Notes: a model not told the origin generated them from the sequence alone. Shown: positions 8,713 through 18,206, counted from the stretch's first letter. The stretch: 45,457 nucleotides of DNA from Hyphomicrobiaceae bacterium (GCA_022844225.1 JALHMC010000033.1:1-45457), one strand, 5' to 3'. Numbers and translations: made by a program.

Positions 8713-9117
8713 ATGTCGCTAATAGCAGAATTCCGTGAGTTCGCCCTGAAGGGCAACGTCGTCGATCTCGCAGTGGGCGTGATCGTCGGCGCCGCGTTCG
8801 GCAAGATCGTCGATTCGCTCGTCAAGAACGTGTTGATGCCGCCAATTGGCTACATGATCGGCGGCGTCAATTTTGCCGACCTCGCCATCAACATGCCGAC
8901 GCCGACCGGCAAGCCCGTGCTCTTGAAATACGGTGAGTTCATCCAGACGATCATCGACTTTACGATCATCGCCTTTGTTCTCTTCATGGTCATCAAGGCG
9001 ATCAATATGGCCAAGAAGCGCTTCGAGAAGCAGCAGGCAGCGGCGCCCCCTCCGCCGGCACCCAGCGAGGTCTACCTCAAGGAGATCCGCGACGCTCTGG
9101 TCGCCGGCAAGCGCTGA
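8713..9117 (+). CDS. mscL: Large-conductance mechanosensitive channel MscL
   Basis: MscL opens under membrane tension and releases solutes during hypo-osmotic shock. The 134-residue protein has the hallmark N-terminus EFREFALKGNVVDLAVGVIV, with first membrane helix NVVDLAVGVIVGAAFGKIV (about 15-45), a periplasmic loop and a second helix FIQTIIDFTIIAFVLFMVI (about 75-100). A cytoplasmic helix follows a Pro/Ala linker. The start ATG 8713 gives the standard N-terminus; an ATG at 8695 would add six residues and has no better ribosome-binding site. It is a single gene, followed by a strong hairpin. Confidence 0.97.
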   Translation: MSLIAEFREFALKGNVVDLAVGVIVGAAFGKIVDSLVKNVLMPPIGYMIGGVNFADLAINMPTPTGKPVLLKYGEFIQTIIDFTIIAFVLFMVIKAINMAKKRFEKQQAAAPPPPAPSEVYLKEIRDALVAGKR

Positions 9118-9132
9118 GCCTGTCGAAAGCCT

Positions 9133-9173
9133 TTTGCGAATCGCACGTGCCCTCGGCACAGGCGATTCGCAAA
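9133..9173. terminator. Bidirectional terminator between mscL and the radical SAM gene
   Basis: A 12-bp perfect stem (TTTGCGAATCGC, 9133-9144, with 9162-9173) is topped by a 2x2 internal loop and a 5-bp stem GTGCC/GGCAC with a CTC loop. It lies between two convergent genes, and the T/A ends of the stem give a short U stretch in both directions. Confidence 0.85.
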
Positions 9174-9192
9174 TCTGAGCGAACGTGATCGT

Positions 9193-10257
9193 TCAAGAGC
9201 AACTGCCCCCGCCAAGTACACAGAACTTGGCGCAATGGGGATGGCACAGCTTGACGGCCCCTTTGGCGAACATGCCTTGATTGGCCGACGCCGCTTCACT
9301 GAAGCTCGTGCCCATCTCGAATGCCGGCTCGTAGGGCAGCAGCGTGCAGGGTACAATGACAGGTCTGCTCGCCCCCTTCCGCTTCACCACCATGCGGCTC
9401 GACGCGCACATCATATCTTGCGGCCGCTTATCGAGGATAGCCCAGCACCGTGTGGTGATCTCTGGAACCTCCCGGCGGCCATCCATTTCCGGTAGCAGCA
9501 TCAATTGCTTCGGATTGGCGGAGTCGATACGCCAGCCACGGCTGGCGACGAGCGCAGCATAGCCGTTACGCTCGTCGGCCTCGGGTTCGTTCCAGCACGT
9601 CCGACCGGCAATCGCGATCTCGAAGCCATTGGCATTCAGCCAGTCGATCCCCGCAATGGCCTTCGCCCAGGTGTTGACACCGCGTTCGGCTTCGTGAAGC
9701 TCCCGCGTGCAGTGGTCCAGGCTGACCCGCAATCTCAATCGCGCACCGTGTTGATCCTTGAGTGCCAGCAGGCCCCGCTTGATCGGAGCCCGTTGCATCG
9801 GCTGCATGGCATTGGTCAGCACCAGAACGTCGAACCCGCGCTCAAGTGTGGCTCCGAGCATCGAGAGGAATTCGGGGTTCATGAACGGCTCACCGCCCGT
9901 GAATCCGATCTCCCGGGTACCGTGACCATCACGCACGATTTCATCGAGAAGCTCTACGACCTCGCGCGCCCTGATGTACTCTAGTCGATCGTTCGACGGG
10001 CTGGAGTCGATGTAGCAGTTGGCACATGTGATATTGCAGAGAGTTCCCGTGTTGAACCACACCGTCTCGAGCTTTTCGAGCGGCACGCTGGCTCGGGTCT
10101 CGCCGGTGGTTGTGATGTCGGGATGCTCGAACTTGGCAGGACGGGCCAATCCCAAGACTTGGCTGGGCAGAGTCACTATGAGACGTCCCCTCATTTGTGG
10201 TGCGACCGGCGCAACGGTGCGCCTTTTCCCCTCGATGATCCGCCGTTGACGTACCAT
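9193..10257 (-). CDS. Radical SAM protein with C-terminal cysteine cluster
   Basis: The 354-residue protein carries the radical SAM cluster motif CNITCANCY (CxxxCxxC) at about residues 74-82, followed by a GFTGGEPF SAM-binding motif (about 117-124). The C-terminal third has at least six further cysteines, among them TRCW, IVPCTLLPYE, and a terminal LCHPHCAKFCVLGGGSC, suggesting an auxiliary Fe-S cluster as in SPASM/Twitch proteins. The reaction and substrate are unknown. It starts 32 bases after the stop of the SelD fusion on the same strand, so the two are probably one operon and a link with selenium metabolism is possible. The real start may be the internal Met of MRGRLIVTLPS; the first 21 residues are basic and look non-conserved. 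Confidence 0.85.
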   Translation of the reverse strand: MVRQRRIIEGKRRTVAPVAPQMRGRLIVTLPSQVLGLARPAKFEHPDITTTGETRASVPLEKLETVWFNTGTLCNITCANCYIDSSPSNDRLEYIRAREVVELLDEIVRDGHGTREIGFTGGEPFMNPEFLSMLGATLERGFDVLVLTNAMQPMQRAPIKRGLLALKDQHGARLRLRVSLDHCTRELHEAERGVNTWAKAIAGIDWLNANGFEIAIAGRTCWNEPEADERNGYAALVASRGWRIDSANPKQLMLLPEMDGRREVPEITTRCWAILDKRPQDMMCASSRMVVKRKGASRPVIVPCTLLPYEPAFEMGTSFSEAASANQGMFAKGAVKLCHPHCAKFCVLGGGSCS

Positions 10258-10289
10258 GCTGGCATCTCGGTGGCGTAGTCACGATGACT

Positions 10290-12647
10290 TTACAACACCG
10301 TGAGCGGCGAGGGCGCGGCAGCGTATCGCGTGGATTCAGCCGTCGGAGATAGATCGACCGAAGATCTCACCACGATGCGGACCGCGCTGCTGGTCTGCCC
10401 TCCCTCACGCTCCACAGACCCGATGGCGAACGCTTGGACTCCGGCATCCGCCATGGCCTCGAGAAAAGACGGTACGACCTCCGGTGATAGCCCGGCGAGC
10501 AAACCACCCGACGTCTGCGGATCGAGCAGGAGGGCCAATGCCGCCTCCTCGTCTTCGACATGGAGTTCGATCTTGTCCCGTAGTGCCAGATTGTCCACGA
10601 GCAGGCTCGATCGCACACCAGCGGCAATCAACCGGTCGACACCTGTGTAGCGCCTGCACTGGGCAAGGCCGATCGTCGCCCGAGAGCCGGACGCCTCGAG
10701 CATTTCCGACAGATGACCGGCCAGGCCGAAGCCTGTCACGTCAGTGACGGCTACGGCCCCATGCTCGCTCAACAGGCGCGCTGCAACCGCATTCGACCGG
10801 CGCATGCTGGCGAGCGCCGCTGCCACCTCCTGCGCGCGTGCCTGCCTTCGCATCCACCCGGCGAACACGATTCCGGTTCCAAGCGGCTTGGTCAGCACCA
10901 GGATTTCGCCGCCCTTGAGTCCTCCCTTGAGCCAGAACTGATCTTTGGCGACCGCCCCCGAGACAAAGAATCCGATGCTGATCTGCTCGGCTCGTGCGGT
11001 ATGCCCACCGACGACGCTCACACCTTCGCGGCCGAGAACCGCCCGTGCTCCCGCCAGAAGCTGAAAAAGGTCGTCTTCCTGAAGGTGAGCCGCAGCCGGC
11101 GGGAGCCCCGCCAGCGCCAGGGCATGGTCTGGCTTGGCTCCCTTGGCCAAAATGTCGCTCAGGGCATGAGCCGCGGAAATTTCCCCGAGCACGTAAGGCT
11201 CGGGCCAGATGGCTGGGAAGTAGTCGATGCTCTCCACACGCAAAGCATCTCCGCCAAGATCAAGAAGCGCTGCGTCATCGTGAGGAGAAAGATTGCGGAC
11301 GCCGTCGCCCCGCAGGTCCCTCTCGCTTGCCGCGAAACGCTCAAGCGCCCGGGCCAACGGTGCGGGGCCAACCTTCGCCGCACACCCCGCACAAAGCATG
11401 TCCTGCGCCACATCGACCATACCGTCCGTCGGATCGGGTAGGTCTTGAAACCTACGCATGAACGTCCGATCGATGTGGTCCTTCAATCGCCAGGCCCACC
11501 GCCCGCCGGCTGCAAATGGCCCGCGTGATGCGATCGCCGCCTTGCCACCGCACGACAGCAGCGTCAGAAACTGCCTTTGCGGCGTGAAGGGCTCAGCACC
11601 CATACCTCGGGCCCGTAAGCGGAGGTTCCGCGTGAGCGGTGGCCCCTGGCGCACCGCGAAGACTCCGGCCTTTTCCCGGGGATGTTTGAGCACGGTCGCG
11701 CAGTCGCCGACCGCGAAAATATCTCGCTGGCCGATGACCTGAAGCGTCGGCTCCACGGCCAGGAACCCGCGGGCGTCGAGGCTGAGCCCTGTCCTCGCGA
11801 ACCATTCGGGCGCCAGCGCTTTCGTCGTCACAAGCGTCGCATCACTCGGGATTTCACGGCCACTGGCCAACCGAACGCGAGTCGGCTCCACAGCGACCGC
11901 GGCATCGCCCTCGATCAGGGTGACACCCGCACGCATCAACTCGCTTCGTGCCAGAGTCTGCGCCCGCGCATTGTGGCTCGCAAGTAGCGCACCACTGCCG
12001 ATCAGAGCGAAGCTGAAAGAGCCGTCTGGAATTCCATGCGCAGGCCCGAGTTCCCCTAATCGATGCCGGATCGCCAGCACCAGCTCGAACCCAGCGGCGC
12101 CCGTTCCGATCACCGCAATCCGGCGCGGTCCGTCGTGCCTAAGGGCGCGCGCTTCGAGCGCCTTCCACCGCGGTGCAAACGTCGAAACGGGCTTGACCGC
12201 AATGCCATGAGCTTCGGCACCGGCGATTTCGCCAAACGCAGGAGTGATCCCCGTATCGATCGAAAGAAGATTGTACGAGATAGGCGGTCGACCTAGGATG
12301 TGAACATGCTTCAGCGTCGTATCGATACCGTCGGCCGTCCCATGAATGAGGCGGGCGCCCGCAAAATGAGCGAGTCGGACGAGATCGATCTGACAGGCAT
12401 CGAGATCATAGTGACCGGCAACGTATCCTGGCAGCATTCCGGAGTAAGGAGCGTCCAGTTCTTTGGCAACCAGGACGACTTCCAGCCCTGGCTCGGGCGT
12501 CATCGCTAGCTCACGCAAAACGACGACGTGGGCATGACCACCGCCGACGAGAACGAGCCTACGCTCGACGCGGCCTGGAGGGTTGGCATGCATTTGGGAC
12601 ATGGCCTCCGGCAACAGGGCACGCGACGTGACTTGCGCGTTGCACAC
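10290..12647 (-). CDS. selD: Fused NADH dehydrogenase-like FAD protein / selenide, water dikinase
   Basis: This 785-residue fusion has an N-terminal type II NADH dehydrogenase-like FAD domain (dinucleotide motif LVLVGGGHAHVVVL, second nucleotide motif AVIGTGAAGFELVLA, FAD motif IFAVGDCATV). The C-terminal SelD domain starts near residue 425 with LCAGCAAKVG and continues with GGHTARAEQ, TDVTGFGLAGHL and DPQTSGGLL. SelD uses ATP and selenide to make selenophosphate, the donor for selenocysteine and 2-selenouridine. The catalytic Cys and Lys are present; the second Cys of the E. coli CGCK motif is Ala here. The oxidoreductase part may supply reduced selenium, which is inference. An alternative start is ATG of MSQMHANPPG. 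It forms a probable operon with the radical SAM gene. Confidence 0.95.
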   Translation of the reverse strand: MCNAQVTSRALLPEAMSQMHANPPGRVERRLVLVGGGHAHVVVLRELAMTPEPGLEVVLVAKELDAPYSGMLPGYVAGHYDLDACQIDLVRLAHFAGARLIHGTADGIDTTLKHVHILGRPPISYNLLSIDTGITPAFGEIAGAEAHGIAVKPVSTFAPRWKALEARALRHDGPRRIAVIGTGAAGFELVLAIRHRLGELGPAHGIPDGSFSFALIGSGALLASHNARAQTLARSELMRAGVTLIEGDAAVAVEPTRVRLASGREIPSDATLVTTKALAPEWFARTGLSLDARGFLAVEPTLQVIGQRDIFAVGDCATVLKHPREKAGVFAVRQGPPLTRNLRLRARGMGAEPFTPQRQFLTLLSCGGKAAIASRGPFAAGGRWAWRLKDHIDRTFMRRFQDLPDPTDGMVDVAQDMLCAGCAAKVGPAPLARALERFAASERDLRGDGVRNLSPHDDAALLDLGGDALRVESIDYFPAIWPEPYVLGEISAAHALSDILAKGAKPDHALALAGLPPAAAHLQEDDLFQLLAGARAVLGREGVSVVGGHTARAEQISIGFFVSGAVAKDQFWLKGGLKGGEILVLTKPLGTGIVFAGWMRRQARAQEVAAALASMRRSNAVAARLLSEHGAVAVTDVTGFGLAGHLSEMLEASGSRATIGLAQCRRYTGVDRLIAAGVRSSLLVDNLALRDKIELHVEDEEAALALLLDPQTSGGLLAGLSPEVVPSFLEAMADAGVQAFAIGSVEREGGQTSSAVRIVVRSSVDLSPTAESTRYAAAPSPLTVL

Positions 12648-12821
12648 CGGGGCAAACGAGGCCTTCAGTTGTCGCGAGAAGTGGTGGCGAGGTGGCGCGG
12701 CTCTTCTCGCATCGGCGCATCACGGAAGAGGGGTACGCCAAGGGATCACGACGCGCAAGAGCCGCCATGGCCGGCATCCCTTCGCGATGTCGTGGCCAAC
12801 TCCACGATGCCCGGTTCAAGG

Positions 12822-13301
12822 TCACTTCGAGTTGGGATATACCTCGACGAGTTGCATCAACGCTTCGGTCAACGCTGTGACGTCGCGGCCGTTGAAGGCC
12901 CGGTGCAGCCGCTCCTCTGCACGTTGCGCCGCCGGTTGGACTTCGCTGAGAAGGGCCTCGCCCTCGTCGGTGAGACGCACCGCATATGCGCGAGCATCGA
13001 GACGCGTCCGCTTACGTTTGATCAAGCCGCGCCGCAGCAGGCGCTTGACGATTTCGGCCACCGTGGAACGATCGATACCCGTCGCCTGCACGAGCCCCGT
13101 CTGGCTGATGTCCCGATTGTTGGCCACGGCGATCAAGACGGCGAATTGGCGCGTCGTCAGGCCCGATTTCCCCGCCTCCTCGTTGAACACGCTGTCGGCC
13201 ACTTGGCAGGCTCGATGAAGAAGATGGGTAATCGACGTAGTCAAGGCCGCCTTGGGTTCATCACCCGTCATAGTCTTGGGCTCCGTTGGTCTTGTGAGCA
13301 T
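12822..13301 (-). CDS. MarR family transcriptional regulator
   Basis: This 159-residue regulator has a winged helix with recognition-helix region SQTGLVQATGIDRSTVAEIV and wing RTRLDARAYAVRLTDEG, as in MarR. It starts at ATG 13301, with GGAGG four bases before. The frame is open further upstream to 13400, but that extension has no family match. It ends 174 bases before the selD fusion on the same strand and may regulate or share a transcript with it. MarR proteins usually respond to small aromatic or oxidising molecules; the ligand here is unknown. Confidence 0.9.
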   Translation of the reverse strand: MLTRPTEPKTMTGDEPKAALTTSITHLLHRACQVADSVFNEEAGKSGLTTRQFAVLIAVANNRDISQTGLVQATGIDRSTVAEIVKRLLRRGLIKRKRTRLDARAYAVRLTDEGEALLSEVQPAAQRAEERLHRAFNGRDVTALTEALMQLVEVYPNSK

Positions 13302-13502
13302 GGGGCCTCCAGCTATTCTGAACAGGCACGAAGGCAAATCGCATCGACTGCCATCAACGGGAGACACAGCCATTGCATCTGCCCCAATCTCCGTCATCAT
13401 TTGACGACTTGGCCCGGATCTGGGGCTAGCACAAATCCGATGATGAGATTGCTGGTAACGTGCCCGTGATCAGTCATCGTCGCCAGTCGCAAAGATCGTA
13501 CA

Positions 13503-14396
13503 ATGCCTGTTAAAAGTCGTTCAGTTCGGCTCGATTGGGAGGACCTTCGTGTGCTCATCGAGTTGGCGCGCCGAGGGAGTTTATCGGCGACCGCGCGCGC
13601 ACTCGGTGTCACGCATGTAACTGTAAGCCGGCGCATCACCAATCTCGAGACGGATCTCGCGCAGCCTCTGTTTACCCGCGAGTCCGGCCGATACGTGCTT
13701 ACAGAGGCCGGCAAACGCATACTTGAGCTGGCCAGCCCCATGGGCGATAGGGCGGAAGCTATTGTGCGCTTAGTCTCCGGCTTCCACGCAAAGATCGCGG
13801 GCGCAGTTCGGATAACCGCTACGGAGGCTGTAGGGATCTACGTAGTAATGCCGGCCCTAAAGGAAATTCGTCAACAGTACCCTGACCTTGACCTCGATCT
13901 TCGCATCAGCCAGCAGAACTTGAATCTCGCTCGAAGTGATGCCGACATCGCCGTTCGCCTCTCCGAGCCAGCGGTAGACTCGGGGCTATTCGGTTTCAAG
14001 GTCACAGAGCTCACCTACCATCTCTATGGCGCCCGCAGTTATGTCGACGCGCGCAAGCCCGAGTTGTTCGAATACATTGGCTACGCTCCCGAATTTGCGA
14101 CTTGGCCAGAGGCACAGGCACTCGACCGTATCGCCCGCGGTGGCAGAACGGCCGTGCGCTTCAATCATCTGGGCAATCGTATCGAAGCGACTCGCCTTGG
14201 CCTTGGCCTTTCGCTTCTGCCCGCGCAGATGGCCGAGCCATGGCCCGAGCTGGTCCGGGTGTCGCGGGGCGCACCGATCATGAAGCGCGACGTTTGGGTT
14301 CTCATGCACGAGGACTTGAAGGATGTTCCACGCATAACCGCGTGCTTCGATCATCTCGTCGAGACCATCAAATCACGTTACGTCCACGAAAGCTAA
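13503..14396 (+). CDS. LysR family transcriptional regulator
   Basis: The 297-residue protein has an N-terminal helix-turn-helix (about 10-68: WEDLRVLIELARRGSLSATA, then VSRRITNLE) and a substrate-binding domain from about residue 95. LysR proteins bind as tetramers near promoters and are tuned by a small co-inducer. It is divergent from marR across about 200 bases and lies 114 bases upstream of the MBL hydrolase on the same strand, so either could be its target. Start ATG 13503 has no strong ribosome-binding site. Confidence 0.92.
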   Translation: MPVKSRSVRLDWEDLRVLIELARRGSLSATARALGVTHVTVSRRITNLETDLAQPLFTRESGRYVLTEAGKRILELASPMGDRAEAIVRLVSGFHAKIAGAVRITATEAVGIYVVMPALKEIRQQYPDLDLDLRISQQNLNLARSDADIAVRLSEPAVDSGLFGFKVTELTYHLYGARSYVDARKPELFEYIGYAPEFATWPEAQALDRIARGGRTAVRFNHLGNRIEATRLGLGLSLLPAQMAEPWPELVRVSRGAPIMKRDVWVLMHEDLKDVPRITACFDHLVETIKSRYVHES

Positions 14397-14510
14397 AGTG
14401 CCTTCGCGCCGTCGTTTTGAACCGCTCTGGACAATGTCGCATGAAGGCGCAATCGTGCCACGGGATGCGAGGTTTGCGCGTCCCTTTGCACAGATCCAGG
14501 GAGAAGGCCC

Positions 14511-15386
14511 ATGAGCACCGCCATCGAGCTCGGCGACATCAAAATTCGTCGCATTGTCGAGCAGGAGGCCCCATTCTTCCCTGTGCACGATTTTTTCCCG
14601 TCGTTCACCAAGGAGATGCTGGCTGAAAATCGCGACTGGCTGCAGCCGCGCTTCGTCGACAGCAACGGCATGCTGATCCTGTGCATCCAGAGCTATGTCA
14701 TCGAAACACCGCATCACAAAATTCTAGTCGACACCTGCGTCGGCAACCACAAGCCGCGACCGCACCGGCCCTTCTGGAATATGATGCAGTCCGACCGTTA
14801 CGAGAAGAGCCTCGCCGCAACCGGCCTAACGGTAAACGACATCGATTTCGTGATGTGCACCCATCTCCACGTGGATCACGTCGGCTGGAACACGCGGCTC
14901 GAGAATGGCCGCTGGGTGCCGACCTTCCCCAATGCCCGTTACGTCTTCTCCGACCGTGAGCTCGAGTTCTGGACCGAGCGTCATAAGCAGAATCCAGAGG
15001 CTGCCGCGTGGATTACGGACAGCGTGCTGCCCGTCGTCGAGGCGGGACGGGTCGATATCGTGAAGAGCGACTATGCGTTCAATGACCATGTCCATCTCGT
15101 TCCCGCACCTGGCCATACCATCGATCAATACAACGTGCTCGCAGGCAAGCCCGGCCGCGACGCTCTGGTCACGGGAGACATGGTCCATTCCCCGATCCAG
15201 GTGCGTTATCCCGAGATCGGCATGATGTCGGATTGGAATTCGAAGGTCGCGGGCGAAACGCGCAATCGCCTTTTCTCGCGCTTCTGCGATACCTCGACGC
15301 TGATCTGCACGGGGCACTTCCCGTCGCCCTCGTCAGGCCGCATCACGCGCGACAAGGCGGGGCACTTCAAGTTCGTCGAAGCTTAG
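14511..15386 (+). CDS. MBL-fold metallo-hydrolase
   Basis: The 291-residue protein has the metallo-beta-lactamase metal motif THLHVDH (117-123: His118, His120, Asp122, His123), further metal ligands in APGHTIDQ and TGDMVHS, and a closing CTGHFPSPSSG. The pattern fits the quorum-quenching lactonase/N-acyl hydrolase-like group, but no residue fixes the substrate. The start ATG 14511 follows GGGAGAAGG. It is downstream of lysR on the same strand and convergent with ispE. No signal peptide is visible. Confidence 0.9.
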   Translation: MSTAIELGDIKIRRIVEQEAPFFPVHDFFPSFTKEMLAENRDWLQPRFVDSNGMLILCIQSYVIETPHHKILVDTCVGNHKPRPHRPFWNMMQSDRYEKSLAATGLTVNDIDFVMCTHLHVDHVGWNTRLENGRWVPTFPNARYVFSDRELEFWTERHKQNPEAAAWITDSVLPVVEAGRVDIVKSDYAFNDHVHLVPAPGHTIDQYNVLAGKPGRDALVTGDMVHSPIQVRYPEIGMMSDWNSKVAGETRNRLFSRFCDTSTLICTGHFPSPSSGRITRDKAGHFKFVEA

Positions 15387-15436
15387 CGCGATCGTTGCCA
15401 CTGGCCGGTTGTTTGGTGTCCCAGACCGCAGCCGCC

Positions 15437-16345
15437 TCAACCGAGTGGCGCAGCCACGATCCAGAATCCAGGCCGCAACGTCGCAAGACGTTGCGCGCCA
15501 CGCTCGGCCGACTGACGCGAGTCAAAGAGCGCGAAGCACGTCGCTCCACTCCCCGACATGCGCGCCAGTAGCGCCTCCTCGAGTTCAGCTAGTCGTTCTC
15601 TTAAGTCGGCAACTTCAGGACACAGTGCACAAACCACATCCTCGAGATCATTGTTATGCTCAGCCAAGTAGGTGAGGCAGTTCGCGATCTCGGCAAGATC
15701 CGGCATGGTTGGCTCCGGCGACGGCATTGCGTCGGCGCCCAGCGGCCTCGCACCCAGCGCTTTGAAAATATCACCTGTCGCCATCGGAATGCGCGGGTTC
15801 GCAAGGACAGCCCACAGCCTCGGCAGAGCCGACACGGCAGTGACCCGTTCGCCCACCCCCCTCATCATCGAGGCCCTGCTGCTCAGACAAACCGGAACGT
15901 CGGCTCCGATCGACGCTGCAATTCTCAGCCAATCGACCTCGTGTTTCGAATTCGCATTTGTCCGCTGTAACAACCGCAAGGCGGCCGCTGCATCGGCCGA
16001 CCCACCGCCAATGCCTGCTGCGATGGGTAGCCGCTTTTCCAGCCGGAAAGTACCCGTACGGAGTTGCGGAGCCTGGCGTAGCGCGGCCGCTACTGCCTTC
16101 GCCACGAGGTTGGCCTGGTCCCCCTCCTTGGCAAGAACAGCAGATTCCGCCCCGCTCACCTCGAGTCGGAATGGACCTCCCGGTTCGAGCGTGACCAGGT
16201 CGCTGGCCTCGCCACCGGCAAAAACAACGAGGCTCTCGATGTCATGGTATCCGTCCGGTCGACGCCCATGAACGGTAAGTGTCAGATTGATTTTTGCAGG
16301 AGCCGGCTCGACCAGCCGGTCCGGGTTTCTATCGTGGACAACCAA
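15437..16345 (-). CDS. ispE: 4-diphosphocytidyl-2-C-methyl-D-erythritol kinase
   Basis: IspE phosphorylates CDP-methylerythritol in the MEP isoprenoid pathway. It is a GHMP kinase with the N-terminal motif PAPAKINLTLTV, GRRPDGYHDIESLV, and the ATP loop PIAAGIGGGSADAAAALRLL. The C-terminal motif MSGSGATCFALF is also present. The frame is open to a TTG at 16414, overlapping the end of the upstream TPR gene by 29 bases. I chose TTG 16345, which has GGAGG about ten bases before it and removes a non-conserved leader; GTG 16372 is another option. The TPR-ispE order is common in alphaproteobacteria and implies co-transcription. Confidence 0.93.
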   Translation of the reverse strand: MVVHDRNPDRLVEPAPAKINLTLTVHGRRPDGYHDIESLVVFAGGEASDLVTLEPGGPFRLEVSGAESAVLAKEGDQANLVAKAVAAALRQAPQLRTGTFRLEKRLPIAAGIGGGSADAAAALRLLQRTNANSKHEVDWLRIAASIGADVPVCLSSRASMMRGVGERVTAVSALPRLWAVLANPRIPMATGDIFKALGARPLGADAMPSPEPTMPDLAEIANCLTYLAEHNNDLEDVVCALCPEVADLRERLAELEEALLARMSGSGATCFALFDSRQSAERGAQRLATLRPGFWIVAAPLG

Positions 16346-16385
16346 GTGGCACTTGCCTCCGGCCGAGGTCACGACCAATCCGCAC

Positions 16386-18206
16386 TTACTGCAAGCCTGG
16401 ACTTTGAGGTGCAAGCCGCGTCTCTACGCGCTTCTTCTGCTCCCCGGACTTCACGGCTCGAGACTTCTTCGTCTTCTGGGCTCGTACCTGCGGCAAGTTT
16501 GGGAGACCTTTCGCAATCTTCTGCCTGATTTTGGCCTCTTCATCTGGCTCCGGCTTGAGTGTCAACGCCTGTTGCCACTGGAAATAGGCTTCACGCTGTC
16601 GCCCGACGCGCCAGAACGCATCGCCAAGGTGATCATTCAGAGTCGGGTCTTCCGGTCGCAACTCTACCGCCCGCTCCAGATGCTTGACCGCCTGTTTAAA
16701 ATTCCCGAGCCGGAAATGGGCCCAGCCGAGACTATCGACGATATAGCCGTCATCCGGCTTCAGTTGGACGGCTCGCTCGATCAGTTTCAGGCCCTGCTTG
16801 AGGTTTACGCCCTGATCGACCCATGAGTAGCCCAGGTAGTTGAGAACCAGTGACTGATCCGGCGAAAGCTGCATGGCTTTCTGCAGATCGGCTTCCGCTA
16901 GGGGCCACCTCTTCAGACGTTCGTAGCTTGTCCCACGCGCATAGTAGTAAGGCCAATGCTTCGGTTCGGGCTTGTCGATCAGCGCGATCACCTTCGAATA
17001 GTACTCGATGGCTTCTTCAAAGCGCTTACGTCCGCGCATCATGTTGCCCAACGCGTCCAATGCCTTTGGATCGCTCGGATCACGCGCCGCAACGCGCTCG
17101 AGCAGCAACTTGGCCTCGTCGACCCTGTCCAACAGGTTCAGGTTGTGCGCCTTGCGAATGTCGATCGCAAGCTGAAGCGGTGACCCCTCCGGGATCCGAT
17201 TATAGGCCGCAATCGCAGCCTCGTAGTTCTTTGTGGTCTCGTAAACATTCGCCAATGCCGCGAGGGTGAACGGCGAGGTTGGCTCGAGAAAGAGCGCCAT
17301 CTGCAAATAGACAGCACCCACGCTGATCCCGCCCTCACTCGCGAGGGCCTCGCCGAGGCCGTAAAAGATTTCGGCTAGTCCTTGGCTGGGCGTCCCAACC
17401 AGAAGCCCGACCCGATTGCCATTTGCGAGCTGCTCGGCGAGACCCTTTGCGACAGGATGCAACGCTCCTCCGGTCTTCTTGGCATGCTCGTCGAGCGTAG
17501 CCGCCGCCAGCTTGTTGTCACCGGCAGAAGAAGCATGGTGAGCGAAAGCGAGCGCGACGCGGAACGACTTCGAGTCGCTGCGGAATATCCGCTCGAAGCC
17601 CTGACGAGCTTGCGACCGCTGCCCTGCAACATCGTACATCAGAGCCTTGTGATAGCGCACATAGAACCGCGCCCACTCGGCTTGATTGACGGCGTCACCC
17701 TCGGCAATGGCACCCGCGATATCGCCTTGGGCCACCTTCATCCACCCTCGCGCCAACGCAAGGGTGAGTTGCTCCATCACGCCGTTTCCAGGTGCCGAGA
17801 AATGCTGGAGAGCCTCAGCGTAGCGCTTCCCCTTTGCGGCTTCCAGTCCAAGTACCAATCGAGCCATTCGATGCTCGGGATGCTTCTCGATGAGCCGCTT
17901 GGCGAGTTCGATCGCGTGCTCGAAGCGCCCCTCGGTCGTCTCCATCAGCAACGCTTGCTCCGTGAGGGGCATGTTGCTCGGGTCGCGCGACAGCGCCGCG
18001 CGGTAATAGTCCGAGGCAGCCGTCGTGTCGTGCTGTCCTCGCGCGATCCGACCAGCCAGATAGCTACCGAGCAACGATTTCGCTTCTTCTGCATCGCTGC
18101 CCGTGCGGGCCAACGCGCCTTCGCCGCCGAGCGACCATGCCAGTGGCAGAGCCAGCAGAAACCGCGCTACGCGCCGGCGTCCCTTGACGGTGGCTCGCTT
18201 CCACAT
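16386..18206 (-). CDS. Exported tetratricopeptide-repeat protein
   Basis: From ATG 18206 the protein has a basic n-region (MWKRATVKGRRRVARF), a hydrophobic core (LLALPLAWSLGG) and an Ala-x-Ala-type end, that is, a signal peptide. About 560 residues of TPR repeats follow, with clear copies such as DPSDPKALDALGNMMRGRKR, SPDQSLVLNYLGYSWVDQG and LKPDDGYIVDSLGWAHFRLG. The last 30 residues are rich in Lys and Arg. It is probably periplasmic or attached to the membrane and used for protein-protein contacts. The frame extends to GTG 18284, but starting there would put 26 extra residues before the signal peptide; ATG 18242 is also possible. ispE follows it directly. Confidence 0.88.
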   Translation of the reverse strand: MWKRATVKGRRRVARFLLALPLAWSLGGEGALARTGSDAEEAKSLLGSYLAGRIARGQHDTTAASDYYRAALSRDPSNMPLTEQALLMETTEGRFEHAIELAKRLIEKHPEHRMARLVLGLEAAKGKRYAEALQHFSAPGNGVMEQLTLALARGWMKVAQGDIAGAIAEGDAVNQAEWARFYVRYHKALMYDVAGQRSQARQGFERIFRSDSKSFRVALAFAHHASSAGDNKLAAATLDEHAKKTGGALHPVAKGLAEQLANGNRVGLLVGTPSQGLAEIFYGLGEALASEGGISVGAVYLQMALFLEPTSPFTLAALANVYETTKNYEAAIAAYNRIPEGSPLQLAIDIRKAHNLNLLDRVDEAKLLLERVAARDPSDPKALDALGNMMRGRKRFEEAIEYYSKVIALIDKPEPKHWPYYYARGTSYERLKRWPLAEADLQKAMQLSPDQSLVLNYLGYSWVDQGVNLKQGLKLIERAVQLKPDDGYIVDSLGWAHFRLGNFKQAVKHLERAVELRPEDPTLNDHLGDAFWRVGRQREAYFQWQQALTLKPEPDEEAKIRQKIAKGLPNLPQVRAQKTKKSRAVKSGEQKKRVETRLAPQSPGLQ

